From an uncultured Clostridia bacterium (GTDB lineage: Bacteria > Bacillota > Clostridia > Christensenellales > UBA1242): a stretch of DNA of 64,000 bases. The stretch spans positions 62,001 to 126,000 of the forward strand of contig CATLHJ010000002.1 in NCBI GenBank assembly GCA_949949035.1. Direction: 5' to 3'. Both the position numbers and the translations under genes were made by a program. Under the pieces are notes generated by a model that made no database searches, was not told the DNA's origin, and worked only from the letters and a program-made list of their open reading frames with translations. Every line of letters starts with the position of its first letter. Position 1 is the first letter of the stretch. Shown piece by piece: positions 25,095-33,175 of this stretch.

Positions 25095-25696
25095 AATTAA
25101 CCAGTGCTGCAGCACGACAACTGCTTAATGGTTTGCGTAGTGAACGCAACCGTAGATGGCTTGACCATTCAATTTGTGTTGGTAACGCCGCTGGGGTAAT
25201 TGCTAGTGCTTTGCACTTAGATGCGGATTATGCTAAAACTTTGGGGTACATTCATGACATTGGCAAAAAATTTGCGGATATTGGCGATGGTGTTTTGCCG
25301 CACGCCGTAAAGGGTTATGAGTACCTTAAAGCCTTGGACTATGATGAAGAATACGCTGGTATTTGCCTTAAACATTCTTTTTTGAATAACGACATTGATT
25401 GTTTGGCTAACGATCGTGATGCGACCGACTCGTGTCACCCAGATTATGAATTTGTTAAAAATTACCTTAAACAAGATTACACCATTTATGACCGAATCAT
25501 CAATCTTTGCGACCTAATGTGTACAACAGAAGTTTTAACCGTTGACAAACGGATGATGGATTTATTGTTAAGGCATGGTGTGTACGCAAAAACTCATTAT
25601 CACCTGCAAGAAACCCAACGGCTGAAAGAATTTTTTGATGACCAATTAGGTTATAACCTATATGATTTATTTCCAGCAATTAAAGACCATTTGTAA
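25091..25696 (+). CDS. HD-domain metal-dependent phosphohydrolase
   Basis: This 201-aa protein carries the HD signature: His26, GYIHDIGKK (near residue 52), HAVKGYEYL and a later NLCDLM Asp. Such enzymes act on nucleotides or phosphate esters. It is translationally coupled (ATGA) to the nucleotidase-nucleoside hydrolase fusion, so a joint role in nucleotide salvage or nucleotide-pool cleaning is likely. Confidence 0.85.
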   Translation: MKLTSAAARQLLNGLRSERNRRWLDHSICVGNAAGVIASALHLDADYAKTLGYIHDIGKKFADIGDGVLPHAVKGYEYLKALDYDEEYAGICLKHSFLNNDIDCLANDRDATDSCHPDYEFVKNYLKQDYTIYDRIINLCDLMCTTEVLTVDKRMMDLLLRHGVYAKTHYHLQETQRLKEFFDDQLGYNLYDLFPAIKDHL

Positions 25697-25743
25697 TAGG
25701 TTAAAATTTACGCTATCTAGGTGAAACTTAAATTGGAAATACT

Positions 25744-25830
25744 TTGGTGGGAGTTCACGGACTTGCTGACCAGGAGCGAAGCGACGCAGGCATCTGGCAC
25801 GTAGTGACAGAACCGCGGACGAACGGGAAA
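25744..25830 (-). repeat. Partial second copy of the tRNA 3' half, split by a 45-bp insert
   Basis: 25744-25765 repeats exactly the 22 bp of the downstream tRNA 3' end (25836-25857). 25811-25820 then repeats the next part, AACCGCGGAC, again identical for 10 bp. Between them sits a 45-bp GC-rich segment (25766-25810) that interrupts the sequence at the T-loop. It is a decayed or rearranged copy lying just 3' of the intact tRNA. Confidence 0.75.
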
Positions 25831-25836
25831 CAATCT

Positions 25837-25913
25837 TGGTGGGAGTTCACGGACTTGAACCGCGGACCGACCGGTTATGAGCCGGTTGCTCTAACCAACT
25901 GAGCTAAACTCCC
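25837..25913 (-). tRNA. tRNA with CAU anticodon (Met or Ile2)
   Basis: Read on the minus strand, the 77-nt cloverleaf starts GGGAGTTTAGCTCAG and has an anticodon stem-loop with CAT in loop CTCATAA. The T-arm has loop TTCAAGT, and encoded CCA ends the molecule. It lacks the initiator hallmarks. Elongator Met and lysidine-modified Ile2 cannot be separated by eye. Confidence 0.93.
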
Positions 25914-26012
25914 GTTAAAGGTTTACTGGGTAAGGTAACAACTTTGTTCGTAATTGTCAATGATTTGCCTTTGACAACGGGGAAAGAGTAGTGTATACTT
26001 TAATTTGTTTTT

Positions 26013-26099
26013 GGCCGGGTGGTGAAATTGGCAGACGCGTCGGACTCAAAATCCGATGAGGTAACACTCGTGTGGGTTCAAGTCCCACCCCGGCCACCA
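26013..26099 (+). tRNA. tRNA-Leu (CAA)
   Basis: The 87-nt class II tRNA has acceptor GGCCGGG pairing with CCCGGCC, anticodon loop CTCAAAA (CAA), a long variable arm and encoded CCA. Confidence 0.95.
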
Positions 26100-26165
26100 A
26101 AAAAGGACTGTAAGGCTTATGTAGGTTTTGCTAGATCGCTTATTCCATAAATTAAGGGGTAACCA

Positions 26166-26471
26166 ATGGCAACGAAAAAAGACTTTATTGAATATGTTTT
26201 GGGGCAAATGGCCGACGCGTCCGCTTTTACCGTGCGCCCAATGATGGGTGAGTATTTAGTTTATTATCAAGGTGTCTTGATTGGCGGGTTTTACGATAAT
26301 CGGTTTTTATTAAAGATGAATGTCGATAACGGTAACTGTGGGTTGCCGACCACCATTCCGTATGCGGGTGCCAAGCCAATGTATTTAGTTAACGATTTTG
26401 ATGACCGCGAACGTTTAGCCGTAATTATTCAAGCCACTTATGCGGGGTGCCAGAAAAGTAAAAAACAATAA
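26166..26471 (+). CDS. TfoX N-terminal-domain protein
   Basis: This 101-aa protein matches the stand-alone TfoX/Sxy N-terminal domain: VRPMMGEYLVYYQGVLIGG, then LLKMN and a C-terminal RERLAVIIQATY helix. Stand-alone members are widespread and their role is unclear; the link to competence is only by family name. A GGGGT ribosome site precedes ATG 26166. Confidence 0.8.
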   Translation: MATKKDFIEYVLGQMADASAFTVRPMMGEYLVYYQGVLIGGFYDNRFLLKMNVDNGNCGLPTTIPYAGAKPMYLVNDFDDRERLAVIIQATYAGCQKSKKQ

Positions 26472-26489
26472 ATTGGTAAGCACACCATC

Positions 26490-26519
26490 TTGACAAAATA
26501 GCTTGCTGAAGCGTATTAT
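26490..26519 (+). promoter_or_regulatory. Promoter, predicted leaderless
   Basis: TTGACA (26490-26495), 18 bp, TATTAT (26514-26519), then 7 bp to ATG 26527; no ribosome site. Confidence 0.6.
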
Positions 26520-26526
26520 TAGTATA

Positions 26527-27426
26527 ATGAAAAATAGTTACCGAAACTTACGCATTACCTTACCCGAAAGCACTGATCTAGCGGATGAAGCCATTGGCTT
26601 GACCGATTTTGCCATTTATTCAGCACCTAAACCACAGCAGTTTGGTCCTCGTCGCACCTTGGCGTACCGCGAAATCAATGTAGTCGGCGGTAAACGTTAT
26701 GCGGTTGGTGATGTTTGGACGCGGCGTGTTTCATCGTTGGTCTCGGATATGATGTTGACGCGTGAGTGTGATACTGGTTTAACTTTTGCCAGTGAAATTG
26801 ATGCTACCGATGTTGGTGTCGTCCCCCAAATTCAAAATCCCGCGGCCGAGCAGTTAGGTAGCATCACTATCGCTGATCAAAAATTCTTAACCGATGGGAC
26901 ATCGGTTGCTACCCATCCGGCTACCGCGGTTAAGGCGCGTTTGGCAAAACAGTTAACGACGGCATTGTTAGACAATAACCCTGAATTAGTAACCAAGGGT
27001 TTCCTTGCCTTGCCATCAACCAGTGCGGTGCAATCCGCCTGTGTATATCAGTACAATGGCCGCAATTACGTTTATGCCAAGTCCAAATCGCAAAATTCCC
27101 AATGGTTTAATTGCGAACCAATCCGAATAAAAGAATGTGCCAATGGTAATTTGCAGTGTCTTGATGTGTTATATGTTACTCCGTTCGCTGATTATTCAGA
27201 ATACGCCGCCAAACAAGACGCCGTCGCCCCTAACGGGGTAATTGATACGGACCAATTCCTTTTCCGTCGCTATTTGCAATTTCACTTCCGGCAAAACCTT
27301 AAACTTTTGCGTTTGCCGGTCGCAACGATTACCGCACAACTATCTGAAACCCATAAATTACGCCGTTTATTGAACACTTTTACCCAAGCGGCGAAAAAAA
27401 GGTATGTTCCTGAAAGGGAGCGATAA
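26527..27426 (+). CDS. DUF6273-like protein, paralog of the gene at 22493
   Basis: This 299-aa protein shows the same landmarks as the 357-aa protein at 22493: LTDFAIYSAP, YAVGDVWTRR, and in the C-terminal half YQYNGRNYVYAKS...WFNCEPIRIKECANGNLQC. It has no Q/N-rich insert. The C-terminal part fits the DUF6273 pattern of an aromatic strand followed by EPI. It has no export signal. The ATG at 26527 is chosen from the promoter position; an upstream start at 26503 would lie within the promoter spacer. Confidence 0.65.
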   Translation: MKNSYRNLRITLPESTDLADEAIGLTDFAIYSAPKPQQFGPRRTLAYREINVVGGKRYAVGDVWTRRVSSLVSDMMLTRECDTGLTFASEIDATDVGVVPQIQNPAAEQLGSITIADQKFLTDGTSVATHPATAVKARLAKQLTTALLDNNPELVTKGFLALPSTSAVQSACVYQYNGRNYVYAKSKSQNSQWFNCEPIRIKECANGNLQCLDVLYVTPFADYSEYAAKQDAVAPNGVIDTDQFLFRRYLQFHFRQNLKLLRLPVATITAQLSETHKLRRLLNTFTQAAKKRYVPERER

Positions 27427-27441
27427 TTTTACCAGTTGGTC

Positions 27442-27471
27442 TTGAAATGTTACCGGTTCGTATGGTAAACT
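27442..27471 (+). promoter_or_regulatory. Promoter, predicted leaderless
   Basis: TTGAAA (27442-27447), 18 bp, TAAACT (27466-27471), then 7 bp to ATG 27479. Confidence 0.45.
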
Positions 27472-27478
27472 GCTAACG

Positions 27479-28249
27479 ATGAATAAACCCGAAGTAATTT
27501 TATTATTTGACGATTTATTAAATAAGTATGGCAATGGTTTGCGGGTCAGTGACTTATTTGACCGAAAAATCTTGGTTGAATTAGACAATGGTTTTCGCAA
27601 AGTTTTTGCGGGTAAATACTACCGCGGGTTGCCCGTGAATTACATTTTGCATCGTGGCAGTGTGGGTTGGGAAATTCACGCCCCCGAAGCCTTGACCGTG
27701 GCGCTGGGTGAACGTGCAACCTTATGTACCGGAGTGTTGGAGCGGTTTATGTCTTTTGGCGGTACTGAATCCGCAATCCGCAGTTGGGTTGAAGTGTGCA
27801 GCGGGTACGTGTTAGAACCGGCTTGGGGTTTGGCAATTGAAAAGGACCTTTATTATAAAGTGTTCCGCCCCAAAATATGGGAAAAACAAACTTATAAGCA
27901 ATTAGTAGCGGCGAACCAACAAGACCCCGCCGCGATTAACATTTATTGCCGTGAAGATTACGAAAACAATGGGATACCCTTAAACCCTAATGTGGTCCGC
28001 GAAGCCCAGGTTGATGCCAATATTATTAAGCAAAGTAATTATGACAACCCCCAACGCTGTGCCGAGGCAGAACAATTATTGGCGGCGTTACCTGATTTAG
28101 CCAAATGTAAGAACCTTATTACGTCACCGCGGGTAAAACGATTGACGCATTTTCAACGATTTGGTAGGCCACCACGTGGCATTGTGGGGGATATGATTCA
28201 AGAACTGAACCCGAATGCAGTTTGGTTTAATATCGGCAAAGGCAAATAA
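27479..28249 (+). CDS. Transglutaminase-like protein, catalytic residues lost
   Basis: This 256-aa protein is related to the one encoded at 33154-33855. Both share a segment of the type GKYYRGLPVNYILHR-SVGWEIHA, an IYCREDYENNGIPL segment and overall length. The paralog has GWCFDAS with a candidate catalytic Cys, whereas here the position reads GWEIHAP. The HHGWVERDG-YD His/Asp region reads RSWVEVCSGYVLEPAW. A catalytically dead papain-fold protein with a retained binding role is the simplest reading. Confidence 0.6.
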   Translation: MNKPEVILLFDDLLNKYGNGLRVSDLFDRKILVELDNGFRKVFAGKYYRGLPVNYILHRGSVGWEIHAPEALTVALGERATLCTGVLERFMSFGGTESAIRSWVEVCSGYVLEPAWGLAIEKDLYYKVFRPKIWEKQTYKQLVAANQQDPAAINIYCREDYENNGIPLNPNVVREAQVDANIIKQSNYDNPQRCAEAEQLLAALPDLAKCKNLITSPRVKRLTHFQRFGRPPRGIVGDMIQELNPNAVWFNIGKGK

Positions 28250-28311
28250 TATTTTGACAGCATTATTTCCTTAATCTATAATAAAAATAGATATAAAAGG
28301 AGAAAAAAAGA

Positions 28312-28869
28312 ATGGCCAAGAAAAAGAAAAAATTTAGTTTACTATCGCTAATTTTATCGATAGTTGGTATTGTGGGGGCAGTGTTAAGTTTTATCGCTTT
28401 GGCACTCAACTTTGTCAATACCGCGACGACTACCAAAATTGGTAACAGTACTAGTACTACCAATAACTCAATCGGTTTGGGTAAATGGTTTGATAGGATT
28501 AACCAAGCGCAAGAAAGTAACGCCGAAATTCATAAATTAGGTGGCGATGATATTATTGATATCAATGGTTGGGCAACGGCACGCGTGTTTTTGATCATTA
28601 CCTTGGTTTTGGTGGCGTTGGTGGCTATTGCCTTAGTGGTTAAGTTCTTTATCAACAACAAAATCTTGAACTGGGCAACAATGATTGTGGCGTGCTTAAC
28701 GGTGGTCAGTGCACTGGTGTTCTTGATTGCAGTTTACGTCGGTGGCAGCCCGTTCAGCAGCGAAGGTTCGGTAGTTACGGTTAAAGTTATGGCGGACGTT
28801 GGCGCTTGGTTAGTAACCTTGGGTGCGGTCATCAGTGGTGCTATGGGTATTGCTGTCGCTCGCAAATAA
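28312..28869 (+). CDS. Four-helix membrane protein
   Basis: This 185-aa protein has a Lys-rich N-terminus (MAKKKKKFS), a first helix at about 11-33, a Ser/Thr/Asn-rich extracytoplasmic-type loop (about 35-85), and further helices at about 93-113, 120-142 and 158-182. The ribosome site AAAGGAG is clear. Function is unknown. A good intrinsic terminator follows at 28903. Confidence 0.7.
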   Translation: MAKKKKKFSLLSLILSIVGIVGAVLSFIALALNFVNTATTTKIGNSTSTTNNSIGLGKWFDRINQAQESNAEIHKLGGDDIIDINGWATARVFLIITLVLVALVAIALVVKFFINNKILNWATMIVACLTVVSALVFLIAVYVGGSPFSSEGSVVTVKVMADVGAWLVTLGAVISGAMGIAVARK

Positions 28870-28902
28870 TCATTGAAAAGGTTGTGACGACATGTTAAAC
28901 TG

Positions 28903-28929
28903 AAAGTAGGTAGGTAATACCTACTTTTT
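28903..28929 (+). terminator. Intrinsic terminator
   Basis: The 10-bp stem AAAGTAGGTA / TACCTACTTT with loop GGTAA runs into TTTTT. It ends the membrane-protein transcript. Confidence 0.75.
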
Positions 28930-28943
28930 ATTAAGGAGTAATT

Positions 28944-30170
28944 ATGTTTACGGTAGAACAAAAACTTGAACATCTACAAAAATTGGGGTTCAAGGGTAAT
29001 CTAAACGAAATTGCCAAATGTTACCGTGGAGAAGAGTTTAATTTAGAAGATGCTAATTACCAAAAATTGTTGAAGGTAAGTAAGCAATTGTGTGCCGAAT
29101 TTACCCAGTTGTCGGCTTACCTGTCGAATCCATGGTTGCGCAAAGACGCCGAAGAACGCAAAGCCGAAATTCTGGACGCTTTATTTCCGGGGCACGGTAT
29201 GATCTTTGGCGGGGGTGACGGTTTAACAGCCGTTATTGGTATGGTCGATATCGGTAATATGGTTTACCTTAACGCCCGTAACCATTATTGTGCTAATGCT
29301 TTGGTGACTTTAAATGATTACGTTTTTGTTGCGACTAACGTAACGTTTGGGCAGGACTTCCCAATCAAGGGACGGGTCAAGGCCGTGCCAACCACGGTGG
29401 GAGCGAACACTTGGTTGTGTTCGGACATTGCCGTTGCGGCGGGCAGTCAAATTGGTGCGAAATCGGTTTTAGGGTTGGGCAGTGTGGTGACGCCGGCCAG
29501 TGTTATCCGTGATGAAACCTTGGCGTTCGGTGCACCTTGCCAAAGTTACAAGGCTATCACACCTGATTATGTGGGTAAAAAACTAGACAAGCCGTTTGCT
29601 TGGACGGAAGATGAAATCAAATTTTTATTGCACCACGCCCGTACCTTGGGGGTTAAAGATGACTTACACGATTATGTACGCCTGTTGAACGGCGAAGACT
29701 ATAACTGCTTGGCGCCGGGGGTGGGGGCGTTGCACAATTTAGCACACCATTTGTGCAGTGAATATAACGATCATGCGACTAACGACACGCGGCGAGAATT
29801 GATTTTGGATATGTTGTTCCCGATTCATGGTAAAAATCTGACCATCGGCAAGGACTTGTATTGCGATATCGTCGGGGCAACCCGCATGGGAAAAAACGTT
29901 AAAATTGGTGACCACGCTACTTTGGCGGGGAACATTGACCTTGGTAATAACGTGACGTTGGGTGATAATGTAACTTTGCAAAGTATTGGTCACCGCGTCT
30001 ATTGGCAAGATCGCTTGCTGGGGTATACTGCCGACCAACAACCAAGGGAAATAAATACATCCCGTGCTATTAAGATTAAGCACGGCGTCACTTTGCGGCG
30101 TGGCACAAAAGTTAAACCGGGGGTAACAGTTAGTCGTGACACGGCAGTTGATGAACTGATAATTAAATAA
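28944..30170 (+). CDS. Tandem maltose/galactoside-type O-acetyltransferase
   Basis: This 408-aa protein contains two copies of the Mac domain plus left-handed beta-helix unit. The first copy (about 1-205) has the Mac-like AEERKAEILDALFPGHG and ends in SVVTPASVIRDETLAFGAPCQ. The second (about 210-408) repeats DTRRELILDMLFPIHGKN and a hexapeptide coil GKNVKIGDHATLAGNI...GNNVTLG. The catalytic-type GH appears only in the second copy (SIGHRVYWQDR); the equivalent in the first is FGQDF. The first copy alone keeps the GAPCQ closing motif. Each half may therefore supply part of the function. The acceptor substrate is unknown. Confidence 0.8.
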   Translation: MFTVEQKLEHLQKLGFKGNLNEIAKCYRGEEFNLEDANYQKLLKVSKQLCAEFTQLSAYLSNPWLRKDAEERKAEILDALFPGHGMIFGGGDGLTAVIGMVDIGNMVYLNARNHYCANALVTLNDYVFVATNVTFGQDFPIKGRVKAVPTTVGANTWLCSDIAVAAGSQIGAKSVLGLGSVVTPASVIRDETLAFGAPCQSYKAITPDYVGKKLDKPFAWTEDEIKFLLHHARTLGVKDDLHDYVRLLNGEDYNCLAPGVGALHNLAHHLCSEYNDHATNDTRRELILDMLFPIHGKNLTIGKDLYCDIVGATRMGKNVKIGDHATLAGNIDLGNNVTLGDNVTLQSIGHRVYWQDRLLGYTADQQPREINTSRAIKIKHGVTLRRGTKVKPGVTVSRDTAVDELIIK

Positions 30171-30175
30171 AACTG

Positions 30176-30204
30176 TTGCCAAAGGCAAATACTTGTGTTA
30201 AGAT
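30176..30204 (+). promoter_or_regulatory. Possible promoter of the rimP-nusA operon
   Basis: TTGCCA (30176-30181), 17 bp, TAAGAT (30199-30204). The predicted start near 30211 is 43 bp before the rimP ATG, and a hairpin with a T-tract sits at the very start of this leader. Confidence 0.45.
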
Positions 30205-30235
30205 AAAAAGGTGGGCCAGTCAGGTCCATTTTTTT
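30205..30235 (+). terminator. Hairpin with T-tract before rimP
   Basis: TGGGCC (30212-30217) pairs with GGTCCA (30223-30228) around AGTCA and runs into seven T residues; flanking A residues make it usable in both directions. It probably ends the acetyltransferase transcript. It also forms the first nucleotides of a transcript from the promoter at 30176. Confidence 0.55.
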
Positions 30236-30253
30236 GACGCTAAAGGAGGAGTT

Positions 30254-30502
30254 ATGAATAATAAATTTCAAACTTTGTGCCAAAAGGTCATTAACGACGC
30301 GGGGTATGAATTGCTGCGGGTGACATGGAAAAATCACGAATTGTGTTTTTATATCGACCAATCAACCGGAATTGACCATACTGACTGCGAAAAAGTGACC
30401 AAGTTAATTGAACCAATTGTGGAAGCCAACGATGCTGAACTGGGCGAAAATTACAGCCTGTCGGTCAGCAGTGTTGGAATTGACGGTAAAGATTGGGAAT
30501 AA
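30254..30502 (+). CDS. rimP: Ribosome maturation factor RimP, N-terminal domain only
   Basis: This 82-aa protein matches the RimP N-terminal domain (YELLRVTWK..., LCFYIDQ, DHTDCEKVTKLIEPI, YSLSVSSVGID) and ends right after the SSxGID motif. The C-terminal SH3-like domain of the usual 140-155-aa protein is absent. ATG 30254 is supported by AGGAGG 6 bp upstream. Position just before nusA is the normal one, which supports orthology despite the short length. RimP helps assemble the 30S subunit. Confidence 0.8.
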   Translation: MNNKFQTLCQKVINDAGYELLRVTWKNHELCFYIDQSTGIDHTDCEKVTKLIEPIVEANDAELGENYSLSVSSVGIDGKDWE

Positions 30503-30517
30503 AAGGAGATAAATATA

Positions 30518-31645
30518 ATGACCTCAAAAGATTTTTTCGTGGCCTTGAATATGATGGCCAGCGAACGCGGAATGGAAGTATCCGCGATTATTAAGGATTT
30601 GGAAGAAGCGTTATCGATTGCTTTCCGAAAGGCGCATGGTGAAGCGATGAATGCGCGCGTGGCATTAAATCCCGAAAAGAACACGATTCGTATTTACAGT
30701 TATAAGACCGTAGTGGCGGACGAAGATGAAAAATTAGATAGTGATGAAGAGGGGTTCGTGCCCTTTGATTACGACAAATTTATTACCCTGTCGGAAGCCA
30801 AGGAAATTAAGAAGTCTGTTAAAATTGGTGATGTTTTGGAACAAGAAGAGAACCCTAAAGATTTTGGTCGGGTAGCCGCCGTTGCTGTTAAGCAAGTTTT
30901 GAACCAAAAGATGAAAGAGCGTAACCGTAACGCCGCGATGCAAGAAATTTCTACCCGAGAAGACAAAATTGTTACCGCCAAGGTTAATCGCTATGATGGT
31001 GGTAAATACTTTTTGGAAATTCCGGGTAGCACTTTGGAAGGGATTTTGGATGAACGCAGTAATATGTTAGGGCAAACCTTTAAGGTTGGCGATTTTGTTA
31101 AAGTTTACGTACCCAAAATAAAAGATATCGGTTACACCAACGACGTCTTTGTAACCCGTACCCGTCCGGAATTTGTCCGTGCTTTATTTACTTTGGAAGT
31201 ACCGGAAATTGAGAAAGGGGAAATTGAAGTTAAATCAATTGCTCGTGAAGCAGGTTACCGTACTAAAATTGCCGTGGCCTCCACAATTGCAAATATTGAC
31301 CCGATTGGTGCCTGCGTTGGTACCAAAGGCTCGCGCATCAATAATATTTTGAACGAAATTCGTCCGGAAAAAATTGATATTATTCCGTGGAGTGAAGATC
31401 CTTTGGAATTTATTGCTTCGGCTTTGTCACCGGCTACTGTATTGCGGGTAGAAGCCAACGAAGAAGAAAAACGGGCGCGTGTGGTGGTGCCGAATGACAA
31501 GTTGTCGTTGGCCATCGGTAAAGCCGGCATGAATGTACGGTTAGCGGCCAAGTTGACGGGTTGGAAAATTGACGTTAAGAGCGAAGAAAAAGCCAATGAA
31601 GAAGACGCCGCCTATATTGAGGAATTTACCCTTGGCGGCAATTAA
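30518..31645 (+). CDS. nusA: Transcription termination/antitermination factor NusA
   Basis: This 375-aa protein has the NusA N-terminal RNAP-binding domain (ending near residue 130), an S1 domain (about 135-200) and tandem KH domains (DPIGACVGTKGSRINNI near 265 and LAIGKAGMNVRLAAKLTGW near 330). Length is typical of Gram-positive NusA, which lacks the C-terminal acidic repeats. AAAGGAG precedes the ATG. It lies in the rimP-nusA-ylxR order. Confidence 0.97.
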   Translation: MTSKDFFVALNMMASERGMEVSAIIKDLEEALSIAFRKAHGEAMNARVALNPEKNTIRIYSYKTVVADEDEKLDSDEEGFVPFDYDKFITLSEAKEIKKSVKIGDVLEQEENPKDFGRVAAVAVKQVLNQKMKERNRNAAMQEISTREDKIVTAKVNRYDGGKYFLEIPGSTLEGILDERSNMLGQTFKVGDFVKVYVPKIKDIGYTNDVFVTRTRPEFVRALFTLEVPEIEKGEIEVKSIAREAGYRTKIAVASTIANIDPIGACVGTKGSRINNILNEIRPEKIDIIPWSEDPLEFIASALSPATVLRVEANEEEKRARVVVPNDKLSLAIGKAGMNVRLAAKLTGWKIDVKSEEKANEEDAAYIEEFTLGGN

Positions 31646-31898
31646 GCCAGTTGAACGAATTTGTTGCGTTTGTCACCGTTTACAGCCGACTACGCAAATG
31701 ACTCGGGTAGTATGTTTCCGTGGCGTCTTTACCGTGCAGGTTGATAAATATCTTGACGGCCGTGGGGCGTACGTTTGTGCCGGTTGCCGTACCAATCCCG
31801 CCGTAGGCAAAGCCTTATCCCGCAGTTTTCGCCAAACTGTTCCCGCCACATTGGTGCAGGAGTTGACAGGCGGCTATGGTGCCGTTAAAATGAAATGA
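31632..31898 (+). CDS. ylxR: YlxR-family RNA-binding protein
   Basis: This protein of about 88 aa has the YlxR (DUF448) pattern: RICCVCHRLQP, LTR-like MTRVVCF, VQVDKYLDGRGAYVCAGC and a basic LSRSFRQ helix. Upstream in-frame codons run far into nusA, so a TTG at 31632 with GAGG 9 bp upstream is the preferred start, giving a 14-bp overlap with nusA. The stop overlaps the ATG of the glycosyltransferase gene. Confidence 0.8.
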   Translation: MAAIKPVERICCVCHRLQPTTQMTRVVCFRGVFTVQVDKYLDGRGAYVCAGCRTNPAVGKALSRSFRQTVPATLVQELTGGYGAVKMK

Positions 31899-33079
31899 TG
31901 TTGTTGACCAAAGATAAACCAAAAGTAGTGATTACTTATATTGAAGCCGGTATGGGACACGCGATGAGTGCCACGGCAGTTAGTGAGGCCTTGCACCTTA
32001 ATTATGGTGAACAATTAACGATTGTGGACGCCAAAATTTGCCATTTAAGTGATAACCAAACCTTGGTTAAATTTGAAAAAAATTTAGTAAGGTCAACTAA
32101 GGCTTACAGCAAGGGGCGTCTGGCAGCGTCGTTGCAGTACGGGCTGTTGAGAATATTGGGTGGGCGCTTGGCTCGTTGGTGTTTGTACAATTTGGTCTGG
32201 GGTAGACCTAAACGAGCGATGATCAAGGAATTTCGTCGTCTGGATCCCGATGTGATTATTGCGACCCATTTTGCTGTAGCGGATTTTGCCGCAACATATC
32301 GTGACCGCTATAAACCAACCTGTAAAGTTATTACCTATAACCCTGATTATAATACTTTGGCTTTCTGGGGACATCGTGACGATTTATTCATTGTCAATAA
32401 TGCTGTGGCCTACCGTCATTGTCTTGAGCGTAAGTTTCCCATGGCGCGGGTACGTGAGGTACCTTTTGTGATTCGTCAATGTTTGAAGGATTGCCATTTA
32501 ACCAAAGCCGAAGCCCGTAGTAAACACGGTTTGCCGGCCGATAAATTCACCATTTGCTTGGTTGACGGAGCGTATGGGGCTGCTAAATTAAAGACATATA
32601 CTGATGAACTATTAAAAATCGATCGTCCAGTTACCTTGTTGGTGGGGGCGTGCAAAAATACTGCTTTGTATGAGCATTACCAACAATTAGTTGGTCGTGT
32701 TCCGGCCCAAATCACTTTGGTACCTTTGGCCTTCCGAATGGATATTTACGAGTTTTACCGGGCAGCCGATGTGGTAATTACCAAAACGGGAGCGTCGATT
32801 TGTTTGGATTGCTTATGCATGAATACACCAATGTTAGTGAACTATTGTGCCCAACCGATTGAAGAGTTCAACCGTGATTTATTCCTTAACGAGTACCAAA
32901 TTGGCGAATGGTTACCGGATGCGGTGGCGTGTCGTGAACGGATTGAACAATTTATTGACAATCCGGCTTTATTAACTCCGTACGTTGAGCATACCCAACG
33001 TTTTGACAAACATAACGATGGTGGTCGCCAAGTCGCCGACTTAATATTTGCCAAAGTCATCGAACCTGTGGTACAATAA
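31895..33079 (+). CDS. UgtP/MGDG-synthase-like glycosyltransferase
   Basis: This 394-aa protein belongs to the diacylglycerol glucosyltransferase / MurG-like group. The N-terminal glycine-containing loop EAGMGHAMSATAV, the central IIATHFAVADFAA and the C-terminal donor site ITKTGASICLDCLCMNTPMLV are characteristic. It probably makes glycolipid anchors at the inner face of the membrane. It is coupled to ylxR by ATGA. The rimP-nusA-ylxR operon normally continues with L7Ae-like protein and infB, which are absent here. Confidence 0.85.
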   Translation: MMLLTKDKPKVVITYIEAGMGHAMSATAVSEALHLNYGEQLTIVDAKICHLSDNQTLVKFEKNLVRSTKAYSKGRLAASLQYGLLRILGGRLARWCLYNLVWGRPKRAMIKEFRRLDPDVIIATHFAVADFAATYRDRYKPTCKVITYNPDYNTLAFWGHRDDLFIVNNAVAYRHCLERKFPMARVREVPFVIRQCLKDCHLTKAEARSKHGLPADKFTICLVDGAYGAAKLKTYTDELLKIDRPVTLLVGACKNTALYEHYQQLVGRVPAQITLVPLAFRMDIYEFYRAADVVITKTGASICLDCLCMNTPMLVNYCAQPIEEFNRDLFLNEYQIGEWLPDAVACRERIEQFIDNPALLTPYVEHTQRFDKHNDGGRQVADLIFAKVIEPVVQ

Positions 33080-33087
33080 GCAGTTTT

Positions 33088-33175
33088 GGAAGGGTGTCAG
33101 AGTGGTCGAATGTACCTGTCTCGAAAACAGGTAAGCCGCAAGGCTTCGCAGGTTCAAATCCTGTCCCTTCCGCCA
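33088..33175 (+). tRNA. tRNA-Ser (CGA)
   Basis: The 88-nt class II tRNA has acceptor GGAAGGG pairing with CCCTTCC, anticodon loop CTCGAAA (CGA), a long variable arm, discriminator G and encoded CCA. The convergent gene on the minus strand ends inside it. Confidence 0.95.

Noticed and set aside
30199-30240. Attenuator controlling rimP-nusA
   Set aside because: The hairpin would form within the first 25 nt of the transcript, too early for normal attenuation; it is better read as the terminator of the upstream gene.
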